Source: Astrothelium macrocarpum
Taxonomy: Eukaryota; Ascomycota; Dothideomycetes; Trypetheliales; Trypetheliaceae
NCBI GenBank assembly: GCA_021030915.1
Contig: JAGEMR010000003.1
Location: 1 to 64,000, forward strand
Direction of reading: 5' to 3'
Length of the DNA stretch: 64,000 bases
A program made the translations under genes and the position numbers. The notes under the pieces were generated by a model. That model was not told the origin of the DNA, ran no database searches, and saw only the letters and a program-made list of their open reading frames with translations. Below, in pieces: positions 42,012-54,429 of the stretch. Numbering within the stretch: the first letter of the stretch is position 1; the number at the start of each line of letters is the position of its first letter.

Positions 42012-45000
42012 ATGGCCTCTCCGGCCCCAAAATCGGCCAATGAACTCGAATCTCCGCAGTCGTCGACATCGCTTCGCCCGGAATACGGCTTCCCCGAGGA
42101 CCGCTCTCGTCGGTCTAGCTCCGCAAATCGATTTCGACCTAGACGTGGTTCCACAGCGAGCAGCATCTCTGTCAATTCGATCGGAGGATCGTTGGACATA
42201 TCGGCGCAGAGAAGCTCCACTGTAAGGGAAGCTGGGCAAAATGGTACGATTCTACATAGGTACGTCGGTAAAAGCCACAGACTATGAAGGAAAGACCTCG
42301 AAGAATGGGTAGGAATATCGTACGGGTAATTCTGGCTGGAACAGTAGAGCACTTGAGGGATAGAAATTAGGGTCTGGGTCTCTATGAGATGAATGGTCTA
42401 CGGCTTTTACCGGCTTACGCCAAAGTACTTGATCTTGGAAAAACTAGCTAACGAGCCTATCAGCAATTTCAACCCTTCTCCAACCACCAATAGTGCGAAC
42501 TGGACTGGCTCCATATCCTTCGGCCTTGGCTTCTTCAGCACAGAAGCAACCAACAGCCAAAGACATACCGCCGGTTGCACTTGCCAATATACCCAGCGTT
42601 GATGCGTCCATCCTTACGAGTTACCTTTCTCAGGTCGGCCCTCTCTATCAGGCTTTCCAAAGATCAAAATCAGAGCCGGAAGGTTCATCCACGTTGTTTC
42701 GAAAGGATAAAGAAACTGAGAAGAGAGATGAGTTCGTAGAGCTTCTCGAAAAAGGCCTACGAAGAAGTTCTCTGTCACCCGCTACATCCAGCAGACAAAA
42801 CTCATTGACTCCTGCTTCGTCAGCGGACTACCCTTCATCCAGACGACGATCAAGCGCAACCCCAAAACGCAACCCACTTGCTGTGGCACCTCTTTCGACC
42901 ATTCCACAAGTATATTTTGAAGAAAATTTTCATTTAGAGAACCCTCGTACGTTTGATATCGTAAGCGAGAGGTCAGAGGTCATTCGACATCCGGATAAGC
43001 CAGCCGCCAATGGCTCCCCACAAGCCGGTAGGAAGGCGCTTGCAACAAACGCGATTTTGCAGGAGAAGCTTTCATGGTATATGGACACTGTAGAGGTCCA
43101 TCTAATTGGTGCCATCTCCACTGCATCCACGTCTTTTTTTGCTGCCTTAGGATCCCTTCGTGAATTGCAACAAGAAGCTGCAGATTCCGTCGGAAAGATC
43201 CAAGAACTCCGGGGTGATCTTAATCGATTGGACAAGGAAATGGCTCTAGGCGGGTTAAAAGTTGTGGCAATGCGTCAAAAAAGGGAAAATCTCCGAAAGC
43301 TTGGTCAAGCAACAAGACAGCTGCAACAGGTCATCGACGATGTACAAACAGCCGAAGATTTGATTCAGGAAGACAAATTGGACACTGCACTAGCACAGAT
43401 CAAAGGGACGGAAAAATTAATGGCAGGTGGCATAGATCCGGAAGATGATGCTCCGAGGCAACCAAGTGGGCCTTCTTCCCTACTTGATTTACGTGGAATG
43501 AAGGCTTTGGGCTCTGTCAAACGTGCGCTCGACTCTCTGAGATACCGAGCAGGCAAAGGGTTTGAAGATCGATTCCTCAATTGTCTTCTTTCAGATTTAC
43601 GGTCACATGTGGAATCTGTACCGCATAGCGAAACACTTCAGAGATGGGCTGCTGCGTCTCTGAGAATCCGAGGGGATGGTATCAAGCCGCTCCCAATTCC
43701 CAAGTACTTGAACCCTAACGAGCGACTTCGAATTGATTTGAAACTCACTTTGGACGGCCTTGCCAAATCCAAGCAGACTACAGCGGCAACCTCTGCATTT
43801 CGCGATTCCGTTTTACGGGAGATGAAAGCGATTATACGCAAACATCTTCCAAGCTCCTCTGATAACGATAATGAATCAGTAACGTCGACATCTACGAGAG
43901 GCGGGAGGCAGATGACACAGTCTGATAAGTCATCTATTCTTGCCCGCAACTTGCGGGCGCTGGATCAGGACGATGCTGAACAACTTCTTGTAAATGTCTA
44001 CACTGCCGTTAGTGAAGCACTTAGGCGACTTGGAGTTCAGGTCAAGGTATTATTGGACGTCACCAGTGACATTAGTAGCCCTCCTCCGACTGCACCGCTC
44101 AAATCACCAATGAAAAGCCCCAATCTACCTTCAATGCAAGAATATATGAACCGTCCAGACCCTCCTATCTCTCGACGACGGCTACTTCAAGAAGAGCTAA
44201 ATCAGGCTCTTGATATGTCAAGTCTACTCGGGCAAGCTGTAGACGTGGCCCAAGCTCAAATTACAAAAGTACTAAGAGTCCGGACCGAACAAAGTACTCG
44301 ATTGCCTCTGGAACGCTTTTTGAGATATTTCACCATCAATCGGCTTTTTGCAGACGAGTGTGAAGCTGTTTCTGGACGATCAGGTGCATCTCTGAAAGGT
44401 GTTATCAATCAGCAAATCGAGGCCTTTATCCAAATATTTGCCGATTCTGAAAGGCAGCGCATTGCAACTACTCTGGATTCGGACCATTGGGATGCGGTGG
44501 ATTTCGGCAAGAGTGATGAAGTTATACTGGCTCGAATAATACAAAGCATGACTAGCGATCCTCCTGCTTGGACCAAGGGCCGTACAGTCTGGGAAGGGCT
44601 GGATACTTCTGGAGTAAATGGAGATGTTCCCGGTACCGTAGAAACGAATGGCAATGCGAAGGAGAAGATACGTAGCGCCACTATTGACGACCAGAAATAC
44701 CTCCTCGTCGCCTCCTCAAAAACCCTTCTACAAGGCCTTCAAAATTTCCAAACCTTCATAACTTGTGTTCCTAGTATGACATCTGACATTTCAACTTCAA
44801 TGCTGGATTATTTGAAACTCTTCAATTCGCGCACAACACAGCTAATTCTTGGAGCTGGTGCAACTCGTAGCGCGGGATTGAAAAACATCACCACGAAACA
44901 TCTTGCACTCGCATCACAGGCTCTATCGTTTCTCATCACCCTTGTACCATATATACGCGAGTTTGTTCGGCGACATTCTTCGTCTCCTGGTATCGTCCTT

Positions 45001-45534
45001 CCCGAGTTCGACAAGTTGAAGCGTTCCCTGCAAGATCACCAGTCCGGTATTCATGACAAACTGATCGAGATCATGAGCGGAAGAGCATCCATTCACATTA
45101 AAGCAATGCAGAAAATTGACTTTGACGAAGCCGGGAAATTGACCCAGGATGAGGCGAGTCCGTACATGGACACACTTACGAAAGATACCAATACATTGCA
45201 TCGAGTTCTAAAGAGGCATTTGCCAGAGATGTCCGTTCAGATGATCATGAATCCAGTATTCGCAAGTTATAGGGAACAGTGGAGTGATGCTTTTCGTAAT
45301 ACTCGGATCACGACAGCAGCCGGCAAGGAGAGGTACATATATCTCTGTCAGATTTTGGAACTTTTGCTGACTTACGCGACTAGGCTACTTCGAGATGCAG
45401 AGCTTTTCGAATCCAAGCTCAATAAGATTGATGGCTTTGACGATACCGGGAGTAGGGTCATTGACATCGTCAAAGAAAAGCCTGTTGGAGCCACAGATTC
45501 ACAAAATTCAGACCAACATGCCGAAGACAAATAG
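42012..45534 (+). CDS. VPS54: VPS54-like GARP tethering complex subunit
   Basis: Exons 42012-42243 and 42464-45534 are joined by a 220 nt intron (GTACGA...CCTATCAG), phase 1, giving 1,100 aa. A Ser/Arg-rich N-terminus leads to ANIPSVDASILTSYLSQVG and then the conserved block YFEENFHLENPRTFDIVSER. A long helical rod follows (LSWYMDTVEVHLIGAISTAS, FFAALGSLRELQQEAADSVG, KVVAMRQKRENLRKL). The C-terminal Vps54 domain contains AQITKVLRVRTEQSTRLPLE, RFLRYFTINRLFADECE and SGASLKGVINQQIEAFIQ. With Vps51/52/53 it tethers endosome-derived vesicles to the trans-Golgi. It is divergent from MCM5 over 459 bp. Confidence 0.85.
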
Positions 45535-46090
45535 AGTCGCTCTGGTTCGGTACTCATTTGCTCGTTTACCGAAAGGTAATCATTGTAATACTTCTTACAT
45601 GCATTGCGACCGGCGTTTCTTCAGCATTTACAGGTGTCGGCCACGGTCTGGATTAGATAAGTCTTCAATGTATTCGTTTCTACCACTTTCTACCTCTTCC
45701 CGGGCCTGCATATCGCAGCCTGTCTGACATTGTCTACTGCTGCGTCATTTCAAAGACAGGCAAACAAGAAGAGTAACAATGAAGTTTGGAAGATTTCCAA
45801 TCTCTTTGTTCGAAGCACAATGCATTGTTTCGCCACTAGCTAGATAAAATATCTTTGTCTTGACGCGTACTTATCCTCATTCATGACCGCTGATCCGATT
45901 TTCTCTCCCTATACCCATCGTACATTCTGATCGATCCACACTGTGACTGAACAGCTGATCCTGATACTTGCGTAGCTGGTCTACACGAATCGGTATCTGT
46001 TAACGAGTCACTCCTTGCAACAGCAGTGCTTGTGGCTGGTATCCCTCAGCTGTTCATCACGACGTGGATCTTTCAGGATTACTCAATTAC
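45535..46090. other. Intergenic between VPS54 and the next gene
   Basis: Presumed VPS54 3' UTR and the promoter of the downstream gene. The frame of the latter is open back to about 46064 (DLSGLLNY), but without an ATG. Confidence 0.4.
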
Positions 46091-47887
46091 ATGATCGATA
46101 AAAAAGGTAAGTTTTCCTTATCCCCAACAATGACCTCACCTTCAGCCGGACAAGTTGTCACGAACCAGACTTCAAAGGAGATAGGCTCCTTCCCTGGACC
46201 CGGCATGCAGACTTCTGCTCAAGCACTCGGTAAGGCGATCTCTGCTTCGGGACCAATTCCTGTAGCTTGGCAGACCGCCGACGGTCCCGGCTATGACACA
46301 ACCGATAGCAAACCTGGACCAAGCTCTCTTGATCCAAGTAGACTGACTTGCCAGGCTTTTGGTGTTCCTCTTGACCTTTCACCCTCTTGTAATGCTCACG
46401 CATTTCCGTCCTGGCCAAAGAGCGGCGGCTTGCAGACTTCTCTTGAGTCCCAATCTCCGCGCTCTTCCAGCGATGATATGACTGCCAAAGCTATACTCGC
46501 GCGTGTGGACCGCGGTTTTTCTGATGACTTTATGAAGGGACGTCATTGCTCCGCTGAAAAAATAATGGCACAGTTTGAGATGCAGGCCAACGCGGCTCGA
46601 AGAGTCGCCATGCTTCATGTTATGCAAAAGGAGGAGGCGTTTGATCGCAAGATTTTGGCACGTATCCAATCAAGAAGGGCTGCGCGATCTAAAGTTGAGA
46701 TTCAGAGTCCGAAGGAGGTGAAAGAGAAGACATGGGAAGAGCAGCTTGAGGAGGAGGTTGCGAACTTCGGCAAAACAGAACAGAAAGAGACGAAGCCGGT
46801 AAGTCTTCAAGCACCTATCTCCGAAAGGACTGTTAACGACAATATCGACAATGCTCGGGCGATGGATAATGGTAAGTCCAAGGTGAAATTACGGTGGGCG
46901 ACTTCGCCTAATTTGCATACCCAAAAGCAGTACTGTTCGTTGAGGAATGGGATGGAGAGGCAAATGTCGGTAAGCCCCTATCCTGACTCTGCTACACTGG
47001 CTTTAGAATGCGATGACGATGACTCGGACTGCGAGGGCTCGGACTATGAAGACGAAGGGACACCGATATATATATCACCACTGTCTCTCCCCCCTCCGGC
47101 TTTATCTCTACCCAAAGCCGCGCAACCTTTGACACCAGTTCTCGTACGACACGCCTCTATCTCGCCTTCCCCCATCAGCCCTTTGTCCTCCTCATCTTCT
47201 CACAACCCAGACGCCTTAGGAATAACCCTCTCCCCCTCTCCTCCAAACACCCTCACGGAAGCCGATCTTCTCGCAAAATCCCACACAACCTGCTCCTCCC
47301 ATTCCACCATACAGGCAAACCCAACCACCACCACCACTACCAGCGAAGCCGAGCCTGGCGCCACAGGAATCACCTTCTTCGAGCAATACGAAATCCTCAC
47401 GCAAACCCTCAACCCCTCCCCCATCGACCGCTCCACCAGCAGCTCCCCCTGCTCCATCCTCTCCGCACGCACGCACTACAGCCCTTCGCACTGCAAACAC
47501 GACAGCCCCATCCCCGCACACCTCACCAACACATACCAGCTGGGCCCGTGCCTCTGCAACACGTGCCATCCGCCCTCGCGCAGCGCCAGCCCCGCCAGCG
47601 ACAATGATCTCACATCGACACAGTCGCGGTGGGATGCGCTGTGGGCGGCGCTGAACCCGTTTGGATCTGCGGCGGCCGCGTCGCCCGTCGAGCCGATGCT
47701 GCCGGATGCGCAGGCGTGCATGCTGAGTCCGGATTGTGGCGGCGGCGGCGGCACCGCGGGGGACGCCGGGTGTTGGGCGGAGCAGGGGGAGGAGGCGTTG
47801 AGGAGGATGGAGGAGGGGAGGTGGACGGTGGAGGAGACGATGGGGGAGTGGATGGAGAGGGTTTGTCCTTTGCCGCCGTTGCCTTGA
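46091..47887 (+). CDS. Orphan Ser/Pro-rich protein, up to 598 aa
   Basis: The frame is open from ATG 46091 (MIDKKGKFSLSP). A 39 nt segment after codon 5 looks like an intron (GTAAGT...CACCTTCAG) and its removal keeps the frame (MIDKKAGQVV), so the start region is uncertain. A central helical stretch (AEKIMAQFEMQANAARRVAM, KEEAFDRKILARIQSRRAA, WEEQLEEEVANF) is the only ordered part. The rest is Ser/Pro-rich with an acidic run (ECDDDDSDCEGSDYEDEG) and a Cys-containing motif (LGPCLCNTCHPPSR). It ends with SRWDALWAALNPFG and WTVEETMGEWMERV. The 3' 400 bp are markedly GC-rich. No family is recognised. Confidence 0.6.
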   Translation: MIDKKGKFSLSPTMTSPSAGQVVTNQTSKEIGSFPGPGMQTSAQALGKAISASGPIPVAWQTADGPGYDTTDSKPGPSSLDPSRLTCQAFGVPLDLSPSCNAHAFPSWPKSGGLQTSLESQSPRSSSDDMTAKAILARVDRGFSDDFMKGRHCSAEKIMAQFEMQANAARRVAMLHVMQKEEAFDRKILARIQSRRAARSKVEIQSPKEVKEKTWEEQLEEEVANFGKTEQKETKPVSLQAPISERTVNDNIDNARAMDNGKSKVKLRWATSPNLHTQKQYCSLRNGMERQMSVSPYPDSATLALECDDDDSDCEGSDYEDEGTPIYISPLSLPPPALSLPKAAQPLTPVLVRHASISPSPISPLSSSSSHNPDALGITLSPSPPNTLTEADLLAKSHTTCSSHSTIQANPTTTTTTSEAEPGATGITFFEQYEILTQTLNPSPIDRSTSSSPCSILSARTHYSPSHCKHDSPIPAHLTNTYQLGPCLCNTCHPPSRSASPASDNDLTSTQSRWDALWAALNPFGSAAAASPVEPMLPDAQACMLSPDCGGGGGTAGDAGCWAEQGEEALRRMEEGRWTVEETMGEWMERVCPLPPLP

Positions 47888-48213
47888 GGGGGGAATGGGT
47901 GAGAGCTTTTTTTTGTTGAAGGGGTGGATAGGTGAGTATGAGATGGCCTGTACGAGACGTCTGCTGGTAGATCAAGGTGAGTCTTTATTTTTCAGGTAGG
48001 GAGGCTTGGGTATCCCTTGATTTGGCGTTGCGGCGTCAAGTCGTTTAGGTACATAAAATAGGCAAAATTTTGTGGCTATCCTTTTTTTTCTCCCGGTTTT
48101 CTTTATCTTACATGTGATTATAACGTCTGATACCTGAGTGCTTGCTGATAATGAGTTCAGACTGTTCCTTTTTCAAATTTTGAAGCAGGCCTCTGACTTG
48201 TGAGTTCTCTCTC
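47888..48213. other. Convergent 3' spacer
   Basis: It holds the 3' flanks of two converging genes, with T-rich runs (near 48077-48087) that could help polyadenylation. Nothing else is seen. Confidence 0.4.
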
Positions 48214-48651
48214 CTAATTCGCCCCAAATAATTCTAGGTACTGTTCTTTTTTGAACATTCTCGCACTATCCACAGCATTCGGTTGTCCCGCATCAATTTT
48301 TCCTCCACCCTCAAATAGTACCTTCACCACCTCATCCCATCCCTTGAATACTGCGCCAGCCAACGGGCTCTGGCCACGATCATTCAGAGTGTTGGGATCC
48401 GCGCCTTTTCCTAGAAGCATCTTTACAGTGTCTGCATGGCCATGGTAGGCTGCCAGCATTAATAACGTGTCGCCTTTGGAGTTTGTGAGGTTAGGCGGGA
48501 TGCCAGCGGTGAGATATTGTAGTAATTCTGGCGTCGAGCCGGCGCGGGCAAAGTCAAATAATTTGCTAGCGAGGTCAAGGGCTTCTGGAGGAAGAGAAGA
48601 GACCGACTGAGGGTCTGTTTGCGGCTCTGGTTGATCTATAGAGAGTCCCAT
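48214..48651 (-). CDS. Small ankyrin-repeat protein, 145 aa
   Basis: A single exon starts at ATG 48651 (MGLSIDQPEPQTD). Residues 27-130 form about three ankyrin units: LFDFARAGSTPELLQYLTAG, GDTLLMLAAYHGHADTVKML with GKGADPNTLNDRGQSPLAG, and AVFKGWDEVVKVLFEGGG. The conserved TLLMLAAYHGH core is intact. Size and layout resemble small fungal ankyrin proteins such as yeast YGL242C, whose function is not established. It is head to head with the CID/RS protein gene over 426 bp, so the two may share a promoter region. Confidence 0.85.
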   Translation of the reverse strand: MGLSIDQPEPQTDPQSVSSLPPEALDLASKLFDFARAGSTPELLQYLTAGIPPNLTNSKGDTLLMLAAYHGHADTVKMLLGKGADPNTLNDRGQSPLAGAVFKGWDEVVKVLFEGGGKIDAGQPNAVDSARMFKKEQYLELFGAN

Positions 48652-49077
48652 AGCTTTCGGAATTGGATTGGTAGCAATGCAAAAACTGGATAAGAAATGT
48701 GAAAATGTGAATGATGAATACTTTCCATGGATGACGTCAAGGTTATTTTTTTGGAACTCGCCGTGGATCAACGAGGATGATCCTGGAGAGATATGGCAAT
48801 ACACAGGCGATCGGCATAGTTCATCCCAAATTTCGCTTCTTGACAAGCCGGGTTAACGTCGCGCAATTCACTATTTTGCCGACGGCACGCACTCTTTGTC
48901 TAGGCTGGTCTCGTTGAGGTCTCAAGGGAATTGGAGGCTGCGGCTCGGAACGGAGAAATGTAGAACCGACGGTGTTTACTCGCCTCCAATCGCTCGCCCC
49001 TAACCTCCGGATTGTCTACGTTTCTTCTGAGCTTCCCTTTTCTGGGAATTTGGGAATGAACGGGAAAGCTTGTAAAG

Positions 49078-50872
49078 ATGAGTGTCAAGAAGGCTGCTTT
49101 TGCAGCTGCATTCTTACGAGCGGATCCAAACCCTGTATCAAAAGACAGCATCGCCAATTTTCATGCCTCTCTTGAGCAGGCCATCTCACTAGGCACGAAC
49201 GCATCCATTCAGGTTGGAAACGAGCTTCTTATCAATTACACGGAGTCGGTATGCTAAACGTAGCTTGATTTAGACATGCAAAAACTGGCTTGTGGAGAAT
49301 GCAGCGCCTTCTGGAGCCAGAGTGAACGCCCTGGGAAAATACATGGTCTCTCTTGCCCCGACCATAGTGCCAACTGAACCAGGTCAAAATGGCCAGCAAT
49401 CAGTCGCATCGACAGCATCATTGAGGAAACAGCGACTTCACCTTCTCTATCTTGTCAATGATCTCTTACACCACACAAAACACCATGGGCACCACAGTTC
49501 TCATTTCGGTAATATCGCCGGTCAACTGGGAATCCATCTTATCGATCTAGTGGAGTCTGCCGCATCTTATGAAGCATCCAAAAATAAGAGACTGCACCAG
49601 AAACTCCACGACTTGATGAATATCTGGGAAAAGAATGGTTATTACGACGGGAGCTTTTGTGAGAAGCTTCGCAAGACAGCTGAAACAGCCGGAAAAGCTG
49701 CAGACGATGCACAAGGAAAATTACTGGATACAGCAACCACTGCAACCGGAAAATTCCGTATGAGAGACAGTGAATTGCCGTCTGTCTTGCCCGCTTTTCA
49801 CGGTGATCGTACAGCACACTGGTCTGACCTTCCGGCTGGCTGCGAAATGGGGCTGATTATTCCGAATTCTAAGCGTCCTATCAGACACAGAGATCTAAAA
49901 TCCCTCGAGTTCAAGAACAGACCTGCGGATATGGACATGGTTGCTGCATTAAAGAAGTTTCTCCAAGTCGCAGACAAAGTCTACAATCCGTATCAGCAGG
50001 ATGATGAAGGCATTGTTGCAGATATTGATGAGATGGGCCAACCGTACTACCGTAACAAAACTAGTGGCGAGCTCGAGCCTGGTGAAACGTATTATGGCTG
50101 GTCACGAAAGTTTGCCGAGAAAATGCAAAAGCGCCGGCGTGACCGGACTGATGATGACACAAGAGGCAGAAGCAAAGTTAGACATTCCAGCAGCCGCAGC
50201 GCTAGTCGAGAACTCAATCCTCACAAGCGCCGTCGCTACAGCTCCAGTAGCGAGCGTAGCTATACGGGTCGACGGGCTCCACCACAACCTCGATCCCATC
50301 GGAGCTACTCAAGCCGGAGTTATACGCGCTCCCGTTCTCCTTCACGTCAGCAGGCCCGCCAAGGTCTTCGAGGCGGCAGCGATGCGGGTTCTCGTTCACC
50401 ATCACAATCCCGATTCCATCGCGAGCGTCGCAACAGCAGTTCTATCCGCTCTCGTTCGCCGTCCTCGAGACCTCGATCGGGCTACCGCAACCACAGTCGA
50501 TCGAGCTCAATCTATAGCCGAAGACGATCACGCTCCCGCTCTCGCACGCCTCATTCTCCGCATTACAGCCCTCCTCCTGCAGCGCCTCTCAACGCACCTC
50601 CCAATGCACCCATTCCCCCATTCATGCCATCCAATCCATCATTTGGTCATCCATCCAACATCCCTGGACCCCCTGCGAACTTTGTGATTCCTCCGCGGCC
50701 GCCGAACTGGAATGGTCCGTGGCCTCCTCCTCCGCCTCCTCCACCCATGCAACAGGGAGGATTTCCGGGCTCAAATGGGGATGGACGCGGTTGGGCCGCC
50801 TCGTCGCCAATGCCCGACGCAGGCTGGGGAAGGGGAAAGCAGGGATGGGGCAGAGGTGGATGGCGTGGCTAG
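49078..50872 (+). CDS. CID-domain and RS-rich RNA-processing protein
   Basis: Exons 49078-49212 and 49274-50872 are joined by a 61 nt intron (GTTGGA...TTGATTTAG), phase 0, giving 577 aa. Residues about 3-195 form a CTD-interacting (CID) fold: AFAAAFLRADPNPVSKDS, IQTCKNWLVENAA, LRKQRLHLLYLVNDLLHH, LHQKLHDLMNIWEKNGYY. A WW-adjacent style segment follows (DEMGQPYYRNKTSGELEPGE, YYGWSRKFAEKM). Next is an Arg/Ser-rich region at about 290-425 (SRSPSQSRFHRERRNSSSIR) and then a Pro-rich end (PPRPPNWNGPWPPPPPPPP) finishing in Gly/Arg. This layout is like CHERP/SCAF-type proteins that read the Pol II CTD and take part in splicing or 3'-end processing. It acts in the nucleus. Confidence 0.8.
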
Positions 50873-51614
50873 CTTAGGGTTGGTTGGCTCAGAAGGATGC
50901 TTTTTTTTTGCCGACTGTGTACATTCATATTTGGCCCCCCGATCAGCCAAAGGTGATCGAGGAGGTTATTCTGTTATTGCATGTATGTAAATGCATTTAT
51001 GTAAATGCATTGATACCAATAAATGACGTGCATGTACCATCGATCCAACCATGCTTGGCCACGTTTATCCTCTTTCAGTCTTTGTCGAACATGGCAACCC
51101 AGAATCCAAATTCATTCCAAACATGACATATTCCCCAACACCAGCGCTGCAATAAAACCCCACAATATAGAATGTCGACGGAAGCTGTCTTGCAGCTCCC
51201 GGAACAGAAGTGATTATCCAAGCATGTTATGTACAGTGCGTCACAACGTTCGGAATAATTGCCTCGATGTGCATAAAGCACCTACATCGAAGCAATGCCG
51301 GTAGACTTTCCTTGCATATCGTATGCAACGCTGACTCGGGAAGTGTGCCGCCGGAATACTCGCATAAGCCCTGTCCAGGGTCGATCTGCCGACGAACGCA
51401 AACCTGGTAGTCTTCTTTCCCCCGTCCGATCGTGAGGGTGCATCGCGTCCTTGCTACTCCGCCCGGCCGAGATCGTTAGGGTTGGAACTTCCAATATGTC
51501 CCGCTCTCAAATTGCGCGTTCGGAACTCGATTCGACCTTCCTGTCTGTCGGAAGGAGGAAGCATGAAATCACTCTCCTCCGATGTCGCCTTGCCTTGCCT
51601 TGCCTTGCCTTGCT
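50873..51614. other. Convergent intergenic with short repeats
   Basis: Contains a small tandem TGTAAATGCATT duplication at about 50985-51012 and, at 51587-51611, five GCCTT units. No gene is supported. Confidence 0.5.
51587..51611 (+). repeat. (GCCTT)5 microsatellite
   Basis: Five perfect GCCTT units end just past the stop of the minus-strand 72-aa gene. Confidence 0.9.
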
Positions 51615-51833
51615 TTAGGACGTGCCTCGCTTGGCCATCATGGACTGTTTGAGTTGAAGATAGGCTTCGACTGCTTCTCGATCCCGAGATACGGCCGAGT
51701 TGGAGCGCTGGGGTTGGGCGTTGCTGCGGAAGGTTGGGGATCGTTCGGGTACGGTGCGTTGCCAGGACTCGATGGTGGAGATGCTTTTGGAGGGGAGATA
51801 GCGGTGGTCTTTGGTTTGCGCTTTGGAGGCCAT
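51615..51833 (-). CDS. Small 72-aa protein
   Basis: ATG 51833 opens MASKAQTKDHRYLPSKSIST, continuing IESWQRTVPERSPTF and ending AVEAYLQLKQSMMAKRG. The composition is balanced and basic, with a C-terminal helix, and the leader carries no nearer ATG. It resembles small conserved fungal hypothetical proteins, but I cannot name a family. Moderately likely to be real. Confidence 0.5.
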   Translation of the reverse strand: MASKAQTKDHRYLPSKSISTIESWQRTVPERSPTFRSNAQPQRSNSAVSRDREAVEAYLQLKQSMMAKRGTS

Positions 51834-54100
51834 GTGAAATGGAGTTGGGAGGAGAGATTGTGTGAGATTAATTGGAGTGATTGGGGGTATGTGAAACTGA
51901 TAGAAAGATTGGAAACGAAAGTTCGAAGAAGTTAGAGGAAGGTGGAAGATGTAGGGGTAATAAATATGGTATAAGCGACCCAATTGATCGATATTAGAAA
52001 TTGTAATATCCCACCATCCTTTTGTGAAAGAACCAATTCTAGCCGAGCGGCACGACCAACGTAGACTTGAAACGCTTATGCATACGGTGAGAGATGGCGC
52101 CGATGCTCCAATCTTCGCCGACTCATCTCCAAAAGGGTAAGTCAGGAATAGGTTGCAGGATTACTGGTTAAGGATATTGGGAGCGCAGCGGGACATTTAA
52201 GGCGAAATCTCCCACTTCCCATCCGGCTCGGCTTGTACCCGGGCGCCAAAGACGCAATTTTTCGGCGGGTGTGGAAGACGGTCGGATCGTCAGTCATCTC
52301 CTCAGAATATTTAGGCCCTCTCCTCTATTGCCATGAGCAATCGCAGCCGAGACGAGGTTTAAAATCGTTGCCTGCTTAGCGGAAACCTCAACCACGGGGC
52401 GGTCAAGACGTCATTTTTTCCACGTGGGCATGAGACAGGCGGGATCGGTGGACCCCTATTGGATTCAAATGTCCAACGAATCGGCCCACATTTGGCATAT
52501 GGTCAGGGGGAGCCAAGGCAAAAAATCCTCTCTTTTGACAAATTCTCTCGCATGAGGGAACGGTCCCTTGATTACCGGTAAAAATGCCTGATTGTCTTTC
52601 GCCCCCCTAGCCTTACTCGGAGTTTGAGGATGTCTGGTGAAGAAGCGCCTTCAACCCCCCCGGATCTTGCTCGGCGGGAAGTTTTAGCGGGTCCGGGTAT
52701 TCCAAATCGTTGTGCGCGCGCCCCCCAAGGTCCCCCCAAAGCCCTAGTTATATCGTCCCTCGTTGGACTGGAAAGCTTCAGGCCCGGCTTAGCGTCAGCT
52801 TTTTGCTGGTTCAGAGAAACAAACTGTTCGCCCATCACTTGCAAGATCGCTTACGTAGCCTAACTGGCCCGGGGATTTGGAATATATGAGCACCACCAGT
52901 GTGGTGGCGGCGAGGCTAATTACGGAGCACGATATCTCTTCAGCTTCAGCACCGTGTCCAAAACAGGTCTGAGCTTCTTGTATGGCTCTTCATGAGAACG
53001 CCAGGTGAGCGGTCTGCAATTTCATGGGTACGGCACAGACTCCTCCTGTAATGACGCCTTCGAGCTTATCAGAGATGAGCCAAGATCATCCAATTCCTGT
53101 TTGCAGAGTAGATTTGCAGAGTAGACGATCTCGACATTTCAAGATGATGCGAATCTGATCTTCCATCCTAAAGATACTAGGTATGCATCTGCTGTTTCGT
53201 CATTTCCATTTAGTCAAATGCCTAAACTCTCCACTTTTCGCTTATTACCGAAAACTGACCAACTAGGGGTTTGAGAGTTAGGGTTTTGTTTCAAGGGTTT
53301 GATTGTATCTAATGTTCAAACACTCTCAATCTCAGAACTATTGAAAGGGCATTGATCAGCGCCTAATAAAAAGCGGCAAACCCTCGCCTTCAAAGCTCCT
53401 ATCGGAACATTGCGTATGCAAATTCTAAAAAAAACAAAAAGCTAAGCTGTTCAGAACATTTCAAATACTCATAACACGATAGGAATCGTATTCACTACAT
53501 TCCTACTGGTCCGAAATGCATGTTTTGGCGTCGAGGACTAACAATGCGGTTTCCAGCATTGATTCTCGTCTCATCCTTATCTACTCGCGAAAAGCACGGG
53601 CAGAGAAACGAGGAGCTGTCTTTTCTATCCGGAATCAATACTCAGCGTTCCGGCTTTACAAGCTTAAAGGGCTGTAAAAAGCGTGGCTCTTTTGGATTGG
53701 ATCTCTTCTTGATCCGACAATGGCAGGGGAGCTTCTTGCTGGCCTAAGATTTGAAATTCGGACATGTTGGTTTTCTTTTTGCGAGTAAGCGTTTCTCTGT
53801 TTCTCTAATAATGGCTGCTTCGTGGCTCGCCTAATTAATGCGGGAATCTATCGATCAAATTCCAAATACGCACTCAGTCGGCTATCCGTCCAGACATTAT
53901 TAATCACTTTTGAGTTACCCGGCTGTGACCTCTAGTAAAATAAAGTTCTGACTTATTTTTATAATCTTCGGTAAGATCTAGTGCAGTCAATCATTTTGGC
54001 GGATTTTGGTCTAGTATCAGCGACAAGACAAGGCTTGAGAGGAGCCAGTGGTCCTATGGTCCTACTAGTAGAAATTGAAAAGTTGAATAACGAGGTACAG
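51834..54100. other. Gene-poor region
   Basis: No convincing gene. ORFs at 52572-52844 and 53520-53747 are short, lack family resemblance and have no splice context. Confidence 0.45.
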
Positions 54101-54109
54101 ATCATGCCA

Positions 54110-54420
54110 TCTAAAGTGTTGTAAATTCAAGCCCCCGCAAGAGATCAAGGCGTCCAATGTTGGTGATTTCTTTCATTTCTACGCCTCTCCACCGAGCGCA
54201 CTCCATCCGCTTCATGTACTCCTCAACGCCTCGGATGCAGTCAGAACCATTGGTCGACTAGAATATCAGCATCAACTATACAAGGCACGTTGCGTTTTGT
54301 ACAACATTTACAAGACTTGGTTACAATTACGCTCTTCTCGCCAGTCTCAATGTCCTTAACAACCCGTTTAATCGATTGTAGGGCCTAAACATCCAACAAT
54401 CTTTTCGTTTGTCCAGATAA
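54110..54420 (-). pseudogene. Relic of a small Cys-rich fungal protein
   Basis: On the minus strand, two adjacent frames read as coding. The first has KRVVKDIETGEKSVIVTKSC followed by KCCTKRNVPCIVDADIL. After a one-base frame change near 54258 the second has GSDCIRGVEEYMKRMECARW, then RGVEMKEITNIGRLDLL and a stop at about 54108. The C-x2-C-x6-C spacing and the second Cys pair resemble small zinc-binding fungal proteins of unknown function. No start is visible. Most likely a degraded gene. Confidence 0.35.
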
Positions 54421-54429
54421 ACACGACAG

